A stretch of DNA of 64,000 bases from Baylisascaris procyonis (Eukaryota; Nematoda; Chromadorea; Rhabditida; Ascarididae), in assembly GCA_037389465.1 (NCBI GenBank), contig JAZARR010000188.1:2569501-2633500 (forward strand), read 5' to 3'. Made by a program: the position numbers and the translations under genes. Numbering within the stretch: position 1 is the stretch's first letter; each line of letters starts with the position of its first letter. The notes under the pieces are model-generated. The model saw only the letters and a list, made by a program, of their open reading frames with translations, made no database searches and was not told the DNA's origin. Below, one piece after another: positions 1 to 15,000 of this stretch.

Positions 1-3
1 AAG

Positions 4-69
4 TTTCTAACAGAGATAACTTAATTTTCTAATACAGGCAATTTAACTTTCTAATAGAGGCAGCTTGCT
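4..69. repeat. Three copies of a 22-base tandem repeat
   Basis: Degenerate units start at 4, 26 and 48, each opening with TTTCTAA followed by a purine-rich CAGAGA/CAGGCA/GAGGCA stretch. The array may extend left of the window. Confidence 0.6.
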
Positions 70-3000
70 AGATCAAACCGTTAGAGCTCTCAAGCTTATG
101 GTATTTTAGGTGCCACTAAATTCTAAGCTTATGGGGAACGTTCTTAATCGAAATTAAATGGCCCAAAAAGCGCTCAAATAGAACCACTTAAACGTTTCTT
201 TTCACCGGTTATTTTAGGATGCTTGAAATTTCTAATGGTTCCCAAAAATTTCTGCTACACCGTCCTATTTTCTCTGAGTTGAATAAAATTTTCCTCAATG
301 CAAAAAAAAAAAACATTTGAGCTGATAGCTGTCCGAATTTTTTTCCTTAAGACTAGCAAAAAAAAAAAAAAAGATTAATTACTTACACCATTCTTTTCCA
401 CCCCTAAAATGAGAAGGATTTTTTTTTTAATAAGATTGTACAGCATTGTAAAAGAATATTTCATCATTACGTCACTGAAGCGTTTTTTTTTCTTCTTCTT
501 CTCTCTATGTGGGTCTGTCGATCATATATGCTTGTTGTTCCCAGAGGGCGTTCTATGAATAAATAATTGTCAAAAGCAATTTTGTGCATTCTCAATGCGT
601 AGGCCATATCGATGCTGAGTATATGTGGAAAGCTATGTGAATGAATGGCTTATACGATACATTTTTAGTAGTATGGCTGTCATGAAAATGCTATCACTTT
701 TTTATATCGTGAAATATTAGCAACGAACACATTAGCAGCAGTCATTTTGTCGCCATCATGCTTCCAAATGTTTCAACTTTTAAATTTTCGATGAGGCCAT
801 ATATATAAACTTCTTCGACGACGCAGATCGGTTATATGCTACACATGCATCACCTGAGGATATCTAAGACCGAAAACAAACAGTAACGTCCAGAAAGACT
901 TTCTTTGTGGTAGACTTTGTGGTCCAAAGTAAGACCCACTCAGTAAATAAGGAAATGATCTTCAGTTTACGTTGGCGAATCCGTTCACGATCACTGCTTG
1001 TGAAAATTGATGAAAGAACGTCTGCATAATTAGCTGTTTGGATTCTAGTTGAGAATTTCTTTTATATGATGTTCTTTGCTTACATCAACGGTATTCTTTC
1101 ATACTTGTACTCTAATATGTGATAACACTAGACGTTGACATTAATGACGCTAATCTCGATGCAATTTTTAGAAGCCATCTCTAGGCTATTATTGAAATCA
1201 TTGTGAATTTCTAGTAAAATATTTAGAAATGTGGACTTATTATTGTTAAGTTATGACTAACTAATCTATGAGTCACTAGTTCATAAGTTATAAAGTTTTT
1301 GCATAACAAATCATTATGATGGAAATTCATAAATCAATGCTAGAATCTTTTTCGAGAACACTTTTGAAGCAATAAAATTGAAAATTATGTAGTATTGCTG
1401 TCAGCAGAGATCTTCATCAACGGAACAGAAGTAAAGAATCTCAAAATTTTGAGCATTTGAGAAAATTTTCTCATTTTGTTTCAAAATTTCTATTTTTTTG
1501 CAATTGACTGCTATAGATTTTCATTATTTCCGGGTTTTCAATTCCATGATTGCTCATCCTCTTATGTAGATTGTTTAAACAAGCTAGTTGTCGTAAAATT
1601 AATTTTGGGAGCCGAGAGAGAAAGTACCATTTTTGCTTGGTTTATTGATGACTTTTGGAAGGTCGCCGTTGAATTTGTAAGATTCATCACACATCGAGTA
1701 AAGTGGTCGAATTTGTAGTATATGAGATTATTGTCTAAGAAGTGGGCAACAACGCCAAAATTCAATGATTTGTTGGTTGATTCAATAAAATACGCCTATT
1801 TATTGGTGCCAATTTTAATTAATTGTTCATGAGATGCTTCTGAAGATGATTTGCAATTTCTGCGTTCCGGCTGGCGGAAAATCTAATCCAGCTGGCTCTA
1901 AAATCTATGATCGATTTAGGTACCGTTTATTGCACGCGACCTTTTCAACCTCATTCATCAATTTTAAAAATGTCATAGAAGGTTTCTTTATATCACATAA
2001 CAAAACCACCGACCTTTCTTACTCCAATATTTCTCTGGCTATTAGAAATGAAATCAATGCACTGTATAAATGCATTGATACACGCATATTACGCTTATTA
2101 ATATAAATTTAGAAGGGACTATGAAAAATCTTCATTTTGAATTTTAGTGGCTCGATGACTATGTAACATATGATTTCTATATTGCATCGAATCTATTAAC
2201 GAGTAGGTAGCAATGTTCACGGAATATAGTAATGGAATCTGTTGAAAAATGTATCAAATTATGAGTAGTTTACAAGCGAGAAATGCAGAGCGAAATAAAT
2301 AGGAAATAAAACACGAAATATTCCGCGTCAACGAAGCGATGATTAAATGAAACAGCATAAAAGTTGTCTTTCGCATATGATATTTGCGTCATCGAATGTT
2401 ACTCATTTCCGTAGCAGTGATGAATACTCCCATATGTGTTGTACTAGATTAGGCGTAAATTCTTCACCATAATTTATTCTCAGCACAAACTCGATGCGTA
2501 TTAATGTTCGGTTATGTTTTGTCGGAATCTGTGCTAAATAAATAAGGTATCATTTGTTGAAAACAAATCGAAATGCTGTGTCGTTTCAATATGGAGGAGG
2601 GTCGAAGATTTTTGATGCTCTCTGAAGCTTGAAACTCCCGAGGGATAACATAGAAAGATTGCTCTAGTGTTGACTCCTATGTCACATCTTTGCTAACAGT
2701 TTTCATCTTTGATCGTCAAGTCCCATATCACAGGGTCATGCCATTGAATTTTTTTTAGAAACTTGAACGGGACGAGATAAGATTCAAGGAGAGCGATATT
2801 CGCCTTCTATGGCATTTAGATCGTCCCATTCGGTTACGATATGGTTTTCAAGTATTGCTCATATTTCTAACGAATTCTAAATCTTTTGTTTCTCGTGTGA
2901 TAAATTGTAAATGCAACAAAAATTTTGTTCAAGCCCAGCTTTCGTTAATTGCCGTTTTATAATCGATTATTAAATGCTAATATTGTTGTTAATATTTGCT

Positions 3001-6000
3001 TCGAATATAAATAGTTCACTTAAGCGAATTCTTTTCATAAAATATCTATACATTTTATTCTCTATCTTTTCATTTGCATATTTAAAATTGTTAACAATAA
3101 CCATAATAACGAATTCTAAGCGTATTAAAAAAAAAAATTATCAAGAAAACGTTTATTTTATTTTACGGCGATACTCAATGTGCACATATCTATAATGAAC
3201 GCATTATTTAGAAAAGGGCGGCTGAACACATCTGCTCTACATAATGTGTCATACAAATTGCAACCATTAGAAAATACGAAACTGCCCAACTTCATTAAAC
3301 ATTATTTCTATACTAGTCAGCTGATTCCGCGATAATTTTCGCAAAATGACTTCAATCTAAAAAGCACATTCTTATCAATGACTAGATGTGTTGCTTTTAT
3401 TCAGATGTCCGAAACAAATCAACCATCACTCAATCAACTTTTTGAAATTGTTCGTTTTTTTTTTTAAAAAGGTTATTCTAGGTTAATCCCGAAAATCTTT
3501 GTCATATTTCGCTCATATTTCATGCGAAAAATGAAAGCCTTAAAAGAAGTTGAAATAAACATCAACGAGATTAGACGTGATACACTAACATATGCGATTA
3601 CATTTGAATTTGTCAAGCTATTCGATTTCCCAAACGTACAAAAAAAAAAAAAAAAAATTAAAAGCTTTAAAATGCGTTCTACCATGAAATCTGCTCGTTG
3701 CTTAAGCGATCAATGAAAAAATTATTCGCTTTTGAGTGCACTTAACAGATCATAAAGTAATATCTTTAAGTAACTGTATTTATTAGTGGTGAAAAGAGTG
3801 ATTTAGAAGATAGTGGTATATCATCAAAAATTTTTCTAGAGAGCATAGATCTATCATGCAGAGTATAGCAGATTATATTTCATTATCGTAACTTTATAAT
3901 TTGAAAATTGAAAAAGCCATGAAAATAGAAGAATGCATACAGATATACGCATGAGAAAATGTTGAATAATACGTAAAGATGTCTTAAAAAAAATTCCATA
4001 CGTGAGGATATCATAATGCATTTATTCAAAAATTTCCAAAAATGCTTTAAAAAAACGAAATTGTCTTTGGTGAGCTAAGTATCATATTAAACCGTTAATG
4101 AGATCACCAATGGGTATAATGATTGAGAATTTTCGATTAAAATTGTCTTTCGATCAATTTGAGCAATATAAAGAGCATTTCTGCAACAATACTCCTTTGC
4201 ACTACTACAGATAGACCAGTTATGTGTGCAGTGACATCACTTAATTCAACTATATGTATATTTATCAATGGTTTTGTGATGGGTGTTTATTAATGAAATC
4301 TTTACACCTTGATGTTGGTTTGAGAGGAAAAAATTATGCAGTGCTAAAATTTGTAGACCAGACATGTATATTCCATCTGTGAGTGAATAATTGCACATTG
4401 CGGAATTAAAATTTGAACACTTGAGTGTGCGCTCGAGAAAGAGGGAAGGGGAAAAGGGCAAGAACAAGACAGGTACGCTTGAAACCTACTTAGGTCCATA
4501 AATTCAATGATCATTCCATGAGCAAATTGACACATATGCCAAATTTATCTCTCGCTTATTATGTGACCATTTTCATCATTTTTTTCCTTACTGAATTCTT
4601 ATAAAGTGTGACAAATGTGAGAATCATGGCACCTCAGTACTACTGTTTCCGCGTGTATGGTTAATTGCTTTCTCTTGACGTTCATTGTTTTGTATGGTTT
4701 GATAATCGATTCGACGATGATGGTGTAGCTAAATTGAAGCAACTCTCATAAGCTGCAGCAGTTGTGCATATTTATGCATCAGCTGCGCATCTTTGTTTTT
4801 TAACTGCGCATTTCTCAATTTATGAATGCATTAAGTGCTAGACCGCAAACTGTAATTAATTATTTCTTTGCGCTCGAAACGCTTTCAAAATTGAATAAAA
4901 CGAATCTAAGGGTAGAATTCTTTTCTACCAGCAGCACTTATCGGCAAGACTTATGGCAGCAACGAAAGTAATAAATTTTTCGATATTTGCCCTCGAAAAA
5001 TTAACATCTCATCCAAAACATCTGCACGATATTAATGTTAGCTTTGCGATAGAGTTTGATGATATGTTCGCAGATCTTGTCTGACATTTACTGATCAAAC
5101 AAAAATGTTGAACAAATATTGACATCATTATGATTCCAGGAATTTTTTTTTTCAATTTCGAGAGGTATTTGCGGAAAGTTAAACATTGAAGATGTCACGA
5201 TGAATGGATTTCTCCTGCAAAAGTGAGCTTTAGCTGGTCTAATTTTTTTCCAGGAATTCTGTAAAAGTCCTTAAATTTCTAAAAATGGATTCCTGAAAAT
5301 TGGATTATTGAAAAATTTCCTGAAAAAAGTGGATTCCTAAAAAATTGAAATTTGCTCTATGATGGATAATAACATCAAAACGAGTGCTGATCCAATAAGC
5401 GAATAACATCCAATAAGATCTCACAGAATGGCAGATTAAATAATAAATGATTTATGAGTGATAACAATTCTTCGGGGGCAAATGATTTCATTGAATAACT
5501 ATTGTATTCAAAAGGAAACGTTCAAAATCACTTCCATTTTTGTATATCAATTTACATATCAATTTCAAGAAACGTTATATTTTTTTCAATCATTTTTTTT
5601 AATTTTATTTCTTTAAACGAACTCATTAGAATATGATCCTGATATATTTTGTCCGCCTCCATCACATCATTTAGAGTTTATCTCATCTCTAGTACTTGCA
5701 ATTGTAACCACTCAAATCTATCAGCATACGGTAGCGAGAGTCAATAAAGCTAAGATCGTGTTTGGTTAATCGTTATCAAACAGTTTCTAATAAAATCGAA
5801 TTATTTAGGATTGCGGACGAGTAAATTCTACAGTTTAAATCGAATGTGAATAGTACAAATACCTTATGTTTGAAATATTGAGGTATTGAGGTTTAGAAGT
5901 ATAAACTGGAAGATTAACGTTATTGTTTGCTTCTATTATCCCTTCGGTATGGAGTAGTGGATTGTGGCTTCCTGTTGACCTCAGGTTCTAAATCTTTGGC

Positions 6001-9000
6001 CAGCTAGATGTTTTGTGGAATGGGCTTCAATGAGTCTGATAATTGGCTTCAACTGAGTAAACAATTTAATAAATAATATTTGACGTTTAGGAGTATCATA
6101 TGCGCTAGCACTGTATCAAGATTGCATTGTAAGCACACATCAACATTTAGCAATCTAAATGTTGAGAGCAGTAAACTAGAGATGATGGTTCTCCGCATAT
6201 AGGTAGAAATCTTAGTGCAAATCTCAACCAGTGATATCATTAATCCTCTTCAAGCCCATTACACAGGATTTGAATAGTCAAGAGGTTATTAGAATGGGCG
6301 AGGAATAAACATGAATTACAAACAACTTTCGGATTTGGTTGCTTAAGTTTTTGAACCACTGTAAAAAATCATCTCCGATCTCAATATGGCTTGAAGTTGA
6401 AAACAGCTGAAAATGTGGAAAATAATTAAAAGCTGTCTGGAAATTAAATTAAGCAATTTTGCCTGTCTTCTTACGATCTATAGCCTTCATCCAACGAAAA
6501 ACTTAAATTATCTGTCACAAGTTGATTAGAACGATGAAACTTAACTGATTTAAGTTAAGGAATTTTTTCCGGTGATCCAATTGCAAGATATATTAAATTG
6601 CTATAGAGAGATCTTTCGATACTTTCGTTCTTATGCTTTTTTATATTCATAATAAAAGCAGCATCCTCCTATACTGGTTGAACAAATCCCCTTTTAAAGC
6701 AACTTTTAAATTTCGAGAACATTGGTATCGTTAACACAATGGTTAATCTCATATAAATATTCTATCACAAATGGAAATCTTTTATCAGGAAATCTTTTAC
6801 CAACAGTAATAATGAGGTTTGATCGAGATTGGAAAAATTTTTTAGTCATGAAAAATTTTTGTTATTCATCTTTTTTATTATCGATCAAACACGCAATTCG
6901 ATCGCTATAAATTAGATTGAATTTTTCAACATTTTAAATTGTTCATAATTTTTAATGAAATTATCCTGCCTTGCTTACTCCATTTCCTTTCTTCCCTTCT
7001 CATGGCATCATTACGAGAACATAAGCTCTATTGCGACGACTTTCTCTCATTCGTTTTACATTATGTGCGTACTCCATCGTCTGTTATTTCAGGTGTACGA
7101 AACGCCTATGCAAGAAGAAAATGTGTGCCACGTTTCACATCCGTTTTAAATGCTAATGCATATTTTGTTCACATTTAAAACGCATCTTTTCGTTGCATTT
7201 ATTTATTTTTTACCATTTGTAGCGCTTATGTGATATCCATAAATCAAACCATTATAAGATAGGTGATCGTTCAAATATGATTATTCACTCTTAAATATAT
7301 TTAAATAGTTATGGTTTTAACTATTCGTTATTCATCTTGGGTTCACTTCACAACTAATCGTTCATATTAATATAAATATTCACATCGAAAATTGATACCT
7401 ATTCAGTTAATGAGTTAGAGAATAATTTTTTTTATTCAAGTGACAGCGATTGCAAGGGGATTAACCCTTTTTATGATTTCATCTGTGGATATCTTATTGA
7501 TGCTTATAGTATTGTAATCTGCAATAGAAAGGTATAAACTAAATGTCATTTATTTCGCTGAGAGTGTATAATTCTTGTTTCTATAAGTATATTACTTCAT
7601 AGCTATTAATGAACTTACTAAAGCGTTATTTTATCGTCATAAGCTAATAACTTGATTGAATAGATGATGTATCAAATTTGAAATTTTTAATTAATAATCG
7701 AATTAAAGGTTTTTAAAAGACTGTTCACGTCAGAAACGCCTTCAAATTTCAATCTTTCATGAATTATTCATAAATCTTACGTCTAGTTTTTTGTAAAATC
7801 CTCTCCTCCAATCGGGTGAGCGACCTTTTCTTTAAATATTTAATATTTTTGTGAAGATTTTATTGTATTATTGATTACTTTATCTATTATATATTTATTC
7901 ACCTATTTATTTGTTTATTTATTCAGTTATTTATTCATTTTAAATATTGAAAACCCTCAGAAAGATTTGAAAATTTAGTACACATACTCCGAGGCATTTC
8001 GGTAATCTTCATTATTTTTCATCTAAACCCCCGTTGAGTGAATTTATTTTGAAGTTTAGGCGAAAGAAACTTAAAACTCACTTAACCCATTATATGAGAA
8101 GATGTTTTCCATTATATGGAATACTAAATCCAGCGATTTTTCTTTGAAAACGTGAAAATTTTGCTTAAGATAATTGATTCACTTATAGTGGATTGCGTCA
8201 GTGATGTCCTCATTGGTTGTTACGCATAAAAGGATCATATATTTGTCCCGAAAATATTGCAGCAAATATTTCATGCATGCAAAATGCGCTACAACTAATG
8301 ATTTATACGAATGCAGTAATGAGATATATGACATATGAATAAACAACTTAACTAATAAATGAATGTTGATTAAGTAGATTGATAGATATAAACTTATTAC
8401 GACAATCAACCAAATTAGCCGAATTGATTGATCTACAGTATACGTAATTATAGTGGGATCGAGAAATAGAAATTTATTACTGTCACTAAATGCGAAGATG
8501 AGAATTTGGCAATTGACTTACGCAATAAGCATTTTTAATAGCCAGAAATGTTGTTTATTTCCCATTCTGTAACGCTTAATATCATGCAGCATAGCTCGAG
8601 CTTGAGAGTTGGTCACATGAGCTATATGCTCACAAAAACGATGATCTAATCTCTAATGTTTCTATCGCTATAGAATGCAATTACAATGCAGATAATAATT
8701 TCATGAGATTGGAACGCTTTTTATTCGATCTATAATCTACGAAAATTTTCTGATCGAATACTTCATTTATTTGATCATGTAGAACTTCAAATAGAGAAAA
8801 TTATGCCATTATAGTGGGAAATTATCTCAATGGATAATCGTCAAAATAAGAGAATGAATTAGCGGGATTGTTTAGTAAAGTGACTATAGGCACAATCTTA
8901 CAAAAAGGAGCTCCAATAAACGACCAATTGTATATGGAATAAAAAATTGTCTTCACTAAGATTACTTTAGAGTACTTACATATATTGACGACATTTAAAA

Positions 9001-12000
9001 TTATTTTCAGATTTCGATGGAGAAACCATCATGCATTTGGTTTCTAAATATTCTTGAATTTTATTTTAAACTAGGGCTGCAAAGTTGATAGTTCTTACTT
9101 GTGAGATCACAGATATTGCTTTAAACTAAGAAAACCCGATTCCCTTAGGGTTCGAGCGAGGTTACTTGCATCAATCTTTGACATCCTAGTTGACTAAGTT
9201 TGAATTTCGATTATTCTATGGTGCGTTTATCATCTGAGCAAGAGAATTTGATCATTATGTAGGAAACAAGTGATTGATGAACACACAAATGCACAAACAC
9301 AAGACAATTTTTCAATGACAAATGATACCAACATTGAACAATTAAGTAAACAAAGCTTTAACGGATGGTTTGTGGCATCGATAGCAGTACATTAGTATAG
9401 CTTTCAACTAACCTTATTATATCTTCATGCAAATTTACTCTACAAAAGCCACAATACGGCAATATGATGCCCTTGCTAACATAGTTTAGCTTCGTCTATC
9501 CAGCAATAAGAAATCGGACGCTGCGCTAATGCTGAAGTTCCGGTATTTAATAAGTGTAATGTGTAGCGATGGATAAGCTTTAATTCCGCATTTCAAGTTT
9601 TATTTATTATTTACTATTTTTTTAATAAACATTAATAAAAACATGCAAACGTTATTTTTTTATGTTTGCTATTTTGCTTGTAAGTTATAAAATTTGCTTT
9701 TCAGATGAGCCGATTGTAAAATAAAATTTCGTTTTAATTTCTTTAACTTAAAAATCTCTTCTATTTATTGCATTGAGCTGTTTATAGATGTTAGCTGTTT
9801 ACTAATTCAAGACTCTTAATAAGTTTACAAAAAAAGATTATCCATTTGCTCGTTGCAAATTTCACTTATTTTCTATGGCTAGACTAGCCTAACAAATATG
9901 AGACATTCACCTGACTAAATTCACAAGCAATTAAAATTTGATGTTTGATATTTTGTATTTATTTATGATAGTTTATTTTGCTTAAATCTTTTGGTCGTTA
10001 GAAAATTTTAAAATATTATTGTATATTTGAACTTTTATTAATGTACTCGATTACTCCCAAAATATTTGAATATTTTCGTCAATTTCGGATATCTTATCAA
10101 ATCTTTTATCAGTATTCAATATCGCTTAATTAATCAACATATCAGCTTCGCATTTTGACTAGAAGATAAATGGGCGAATGAATTGTATTCCCGCATACAT
10201 TCAGTGAAATTTGTATGAAACTTTTTAAGCATCAACAGATCTGTAGAGCGTTGAACGTTTTTTCTTTCGAACGATGCATTCAGAAATGCATTTTCCGATA
10301 TATTTCAACATTTCTACAGTACATTTACTGATTTTCATATGACGTCATAAAATTCGATATTTATTTTTTGTCGTATTCATTAAGAATTTCAGCAAATATA
10401 CAACGAAACAATTTGATCGAAGATCATAAATATTTTCTCTCATTATGTCGTTGAATTTTGAAAAAAAAAAAAACCATAAGTTTTTTCAACAGAAATTCGT
10501 CGTCATGCACACAGAATGCGATTGAAGCATTCAGCTTTAGCTAAAAATTTTCTACGCGTTTGCAAATTAATCCTTTAGAAGTACATTGTAGCAATGTTAT
10601 TTCTGTGTGCATTTATGCGTGGCTACGGGTCATATATATGTCTCACACTCTTCGATAGTCTCAAATGCAAAACCACTGCAGTTTTAGTCAATAATTTTAA
10701 TGCGCATAACGTGTTTTATGGCTTTCAACAATATATATAATACAATAGCACACACTTTTCATAATACAAAAAAAGCACTCTTTGCAAGGAAGATTGCAAG
10801 AACGAATATTTTATCTTGATGAGTCTTACCTCCATAATTCAGTATAAAGCGTTAGTAACTAATATTTTTGATGAAACAAATAGCGGAGGTGGAGCAAAAG
10901 AAAGCTAAATATTTCGCATTATTCACATATATGCTATGGGATTCGTCGAAACGAAAGCGTTCACTATATTCATTTGTTTCATAGATTCAACCCACGAGGG
11001 TATTTGTGCTAGTGAGCATTGCGTCATAGGCTAATTGCGTTACGAACAGCTGTATAATAGGGCATTAGCTAATTTAGACTTGTGTTCGCGCTGTTTAAAC
11101 CGAGTTCCCTGCAAATCTTCTTTTTTTGGAAAAATTAGAAATAAGGTACTAATTCTATAAGTTTTATTATCATTTAATGGCTAAGAGAGAACTGTTACGA
11201 ATTTTACAATTGCTTTTTCTATAATCTAGTTTGCCAGTTTTTTTAGCAATTAAATGAATTTCCATATTATAAAACTTTAAAAGTCTTTCAATTTTACAAT
11301 ATTTTCTCTATATTTCATTTCTTGCATTACTGCAATATTTGTTGACCATAACTGACTGAGCTATAATAATCACCAAAACTATAACAATTTACAATATTTA
11401 ATGACGAAAACATGATAAGTTAAGTCGAAAACTACGTCTGGATAACGCATCATATACCACACATATAGCGCCAGTCATTTCGAAGTATTTTGTTTCTTGA
11501 TGATGCACGCTTTTTCACTCTTGCACCGAAACTCATTTACTTTATAGACTGATGTTGAATTCTGCGTGCTTGACCAATAATTGCTATCACTGCATTCGGA
11601 GACCTTAGAATTTAACGAGTCCAGAATGCATTAGTTCGGCAAAGTCTAACACTAGAACCATCTAATGAAATCATTTAAACTATCATAGAATTCGCAGTAA
11701 ATGCAGATCTCGTTTTGTGTTTCACTAAGAAAAATGCATCGAACGGAACTATGATTGAACGCTTCAGTAAATATTCTTTCAAATAAAACTACACAATCCC
11801 AATTATTGGTAAATAATAGTGAATAACATTCCAATCGCTTACGTCCGTAGAGATTTCTTCTTGGGGAAAAGATTGTTAGCGATCATGTTTTGTTAGCGAT
11901 CATATATCAATTATTATATTTGCAGAAAGTTGTGATGCTTTTTTTTTTTCTTCTTAAAACTTTTTTCTTTTAATCAGTAGTGATTAATTTAGATTTTTTA

Positions 12001-15000
12001 AGCAATTGTCTTAATTTAGATTTTGCTAATTTATTTTCAATTTTAATTTTAATTTGCAATTTATTTTCAATTTTTTATGCATTTCTTCATTCCATCTAAT
12101 CACTGTTCCATCGTGAAATAGATAACCATGGAATGAATATAGGACGTAGTGGATTTCCAGACAAGAGCACAAAATTGCAGGTTCTGTATGCAACACGCCA
12201 TATGTGTTAATTTCTCAACTTATATCAATTCTAATGAAGGTGAAAAGTTTATGAGATATTCGTGAACTTCGATTGCGTTATACCCCGATCAACTTGTCGC
12301 ATGTTGCATATCCAAAGCATCGGTTGTCTAGAATGGGAGCAGCGGCTTATCGCCGCAATACGTCATCAAGTCATTGCGCACTAACCATTATTGTGCGAAA
12401 ACAAGCAAAACATGAAATTTAAATTGCGGTTTTTACTACATTATGTCGCTCTGGCATTACCATAAAGTCGAAAAATTTTAGATCAGCTAGCGTAGTCGAA
12501 GATCATTTCACTTTAAACAATCAAGCTGAGATCATCAGAAACTTATAAGAATATGTTTCTGGAGGTATTCCTTTATTACGACGAGGACAGCCGTACATAA
12601 GGAATATACAATAATGACTTTACGGATGGTTTTGATTGCAAAAGTGAGTGCATTCATATATGAAAATAATATGATGCATATGCTTAGATAAAAGTGCAAA
12701 AATGCTTTTCATTCTTAACGAAGATATCCTTAAGTAAAGTGTAAGGTCTCTACCAGTTGCTGGAATCTAAATTTCCTCATGCATTTCCTAATATTATCAA
12801 CACATCTCTCCAATTCCACGCTCCCAATCCCACAGCGCCAAAACGCTCTCTCGATGATCCACACATCTGTAAATTTGTTATCTCATAAGCACGACAGATA
12901 CAACCGCTCAAATATTGAAGGTGAGAGATCGTGCAAATTGTCGCACTAACTTCTCGAAGATCTGTATCTCTGATGCGGTTCTATAAATTGTAAAACCCAT
13001 GACATATTACGTGCATTGCTCATAGATAGGCGCCACTTTGCTGTCATTTACGCTGGAACGTAAATACTGCGAGAACGATGCAATTTGCAATTAAACCACA
13101 ATGGTATTTTCAATACAACTGCCAACTCAATTGGTTTTTGGCGCCTTGTTCATCGATGATGCTCTCAATCCTTCTCATTTCGTCACTCCCATTTTTATTC
13201 GTTTTTGCGCACTATGTAAAAGTGCATTGTTACGACGTCATGCTACGAGTCTCCTTTGCCTATCTATATATTCCTATGCAAGCATGTGCTCATATTTTCA
13301 TTGTTTGGGAAGCTATACTGAGGAGATTCGACACTCTACGCTATAGAATTGCTTCGAACCATCATCATTTCCGTAAGGATCATATCCTCTCAACATTTTT
13401 CCTCCATATCTGCATATATGCATAATCTATGCAAACATGCAATATTTAAATATATTTTCCTTACAAAGAGCCCCTTTGCTCATATACGTATGCATATTTT
13501 TCCCATTCGAGGTATTTCTCAGTTCTTCTTCACTCCACTCGAGCGTTTAGTGAGTACTCGTCTAGCGATAAACGCCTAGGGCATCGCTAAACGAATGTTA
13601 ACCACAGGAAATAAGCTGCCTTTTAATTCATCTCAAATCCTCCTTTATCCTCTGTCATTTGCAATTTTTTATTGCTTCCGACCAAATATGAACCTATCTC
13701 AGATCGTTCCTTCTGCTGTACAAGTAACTAGGACGTATCACATGGGATCGCAGTTACAAAACGTAGAATGCACTCTAAGTAATCGGCCATTCAAAGCTGT
13801 AATGAAGTAGCCTCCGGCTGTAATGCTGCAAGCATGCTGGGAAGCCGGGAAGGGGAGAAAAGATGGGGATTATAGGCATAAAATTATCATACCTACCATA
13901 TGGGAATGTAAACCAACGGCATGCTGAGGTGTAATTTTATAAGTTTATCCTTACAGTAACCGAGCTATAGCAGACCACTTCTAATGCAATTGGAAGTGCT
14001 CAGTTGTTCAGCGCCTGCATATTATTAATCCTTTCCTAGTTTTGTTATCCACTCTTAATTGTAATATAAAAAAATATCTCTTAATTGTAAATTGTAATAC
14101 TCACGTATTTTTGAGCCTTCATATCTATCAGTCAATTTCAACGTGAGAACTACTGAGGCGATAGGTTAATGAGTCTGCCATATAGGCTTCCAAGTTTGTC
14201 CAGTTGCTTTATGAGGGGCTACAGATGCATAGCGGTTCTCAAAGTTTGCGCGAATCTTGCACCCGGTCAGATTTCTTTTGCGCATCTTTGTAGCCGGAAG
14301 AAAACGAATCATTTTTAGACGTCTATAATTCAGCTCTTCCACCACAAATCCCCATCTATTGCGAGCTTCAGCAGATTTGCTTTATAAAGGCGCAAAAATG
14401 TCAACATCGTTTCTCTGCTTGCGTGTGTGTGCGTTTTTCTGGCTTTTTGTATGTCGCTCAATCTATGCCGCTGTCTGCGCATATGCATGACCGCCCATAT
14501 TTGCGAAGCGGAAATCACCACTGAAGAAGCTAAAAAATTTGTTGGATAGAACAGATATACAATAGATGCTGTCATGTACCGAATTTCACGTTGAACCACT
14601 AATATCGAAATATTCTTTAGATATTTATAGAAGTGAAAAATATTCTTGCATATTGCATCAGCTACATTCTCATTTTGCAGTAGCTGGACCACTAGAAAGA
14701 AAAAAAAAAAACAAATTTTTCTCAGAAGAAATAAAATGTTCAAATGTTGGAACTCTCTAAAATATAAGTGCTCCAGCTTAGATGTTTATTATTTATCTAT
14801 TGTTACGTATATTTATTATCCATTGCAATCTAAGAAATTGTTTAATCAAATGAGTAGCGTGCAAAAATGTATATCATTTTAATGCCTCTAGCAAGCTTTT
14901 TCATTTCTTCTATTATTCAATCGGCATATCGATGTAGTTGAAAATGAATTTTTGATTGAGAATTCACATCATCGATTCGATTGCATAGAAAATTATTTTT

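Noticed and set aside
7098..7149. Short stretch after a TTATTTCAG acceptor reading VYETPMQEENVCHVSHPF then stop
   Set aside because: A single 18-codon end without any upstream exon; three frames are open here for similar lengths.
9148..9170. GGTTCGAGCGAGG resembling a tRNA T-loop
   Set aside because: Flanks do not pair and there is no cloverleaf.
13078..13425. 115-codon plus frame
   Set aside because: Hydrophobic chance frame in pyrimidine-rich DNA that overlaps other open frames; no acceptor, donor or recognised motif.
14330..14743. 137-codon minus frame
   Set aside because: It opens with a poly-Phe stretch from an A-run and shows no family resemblance; splice sites are lacking.
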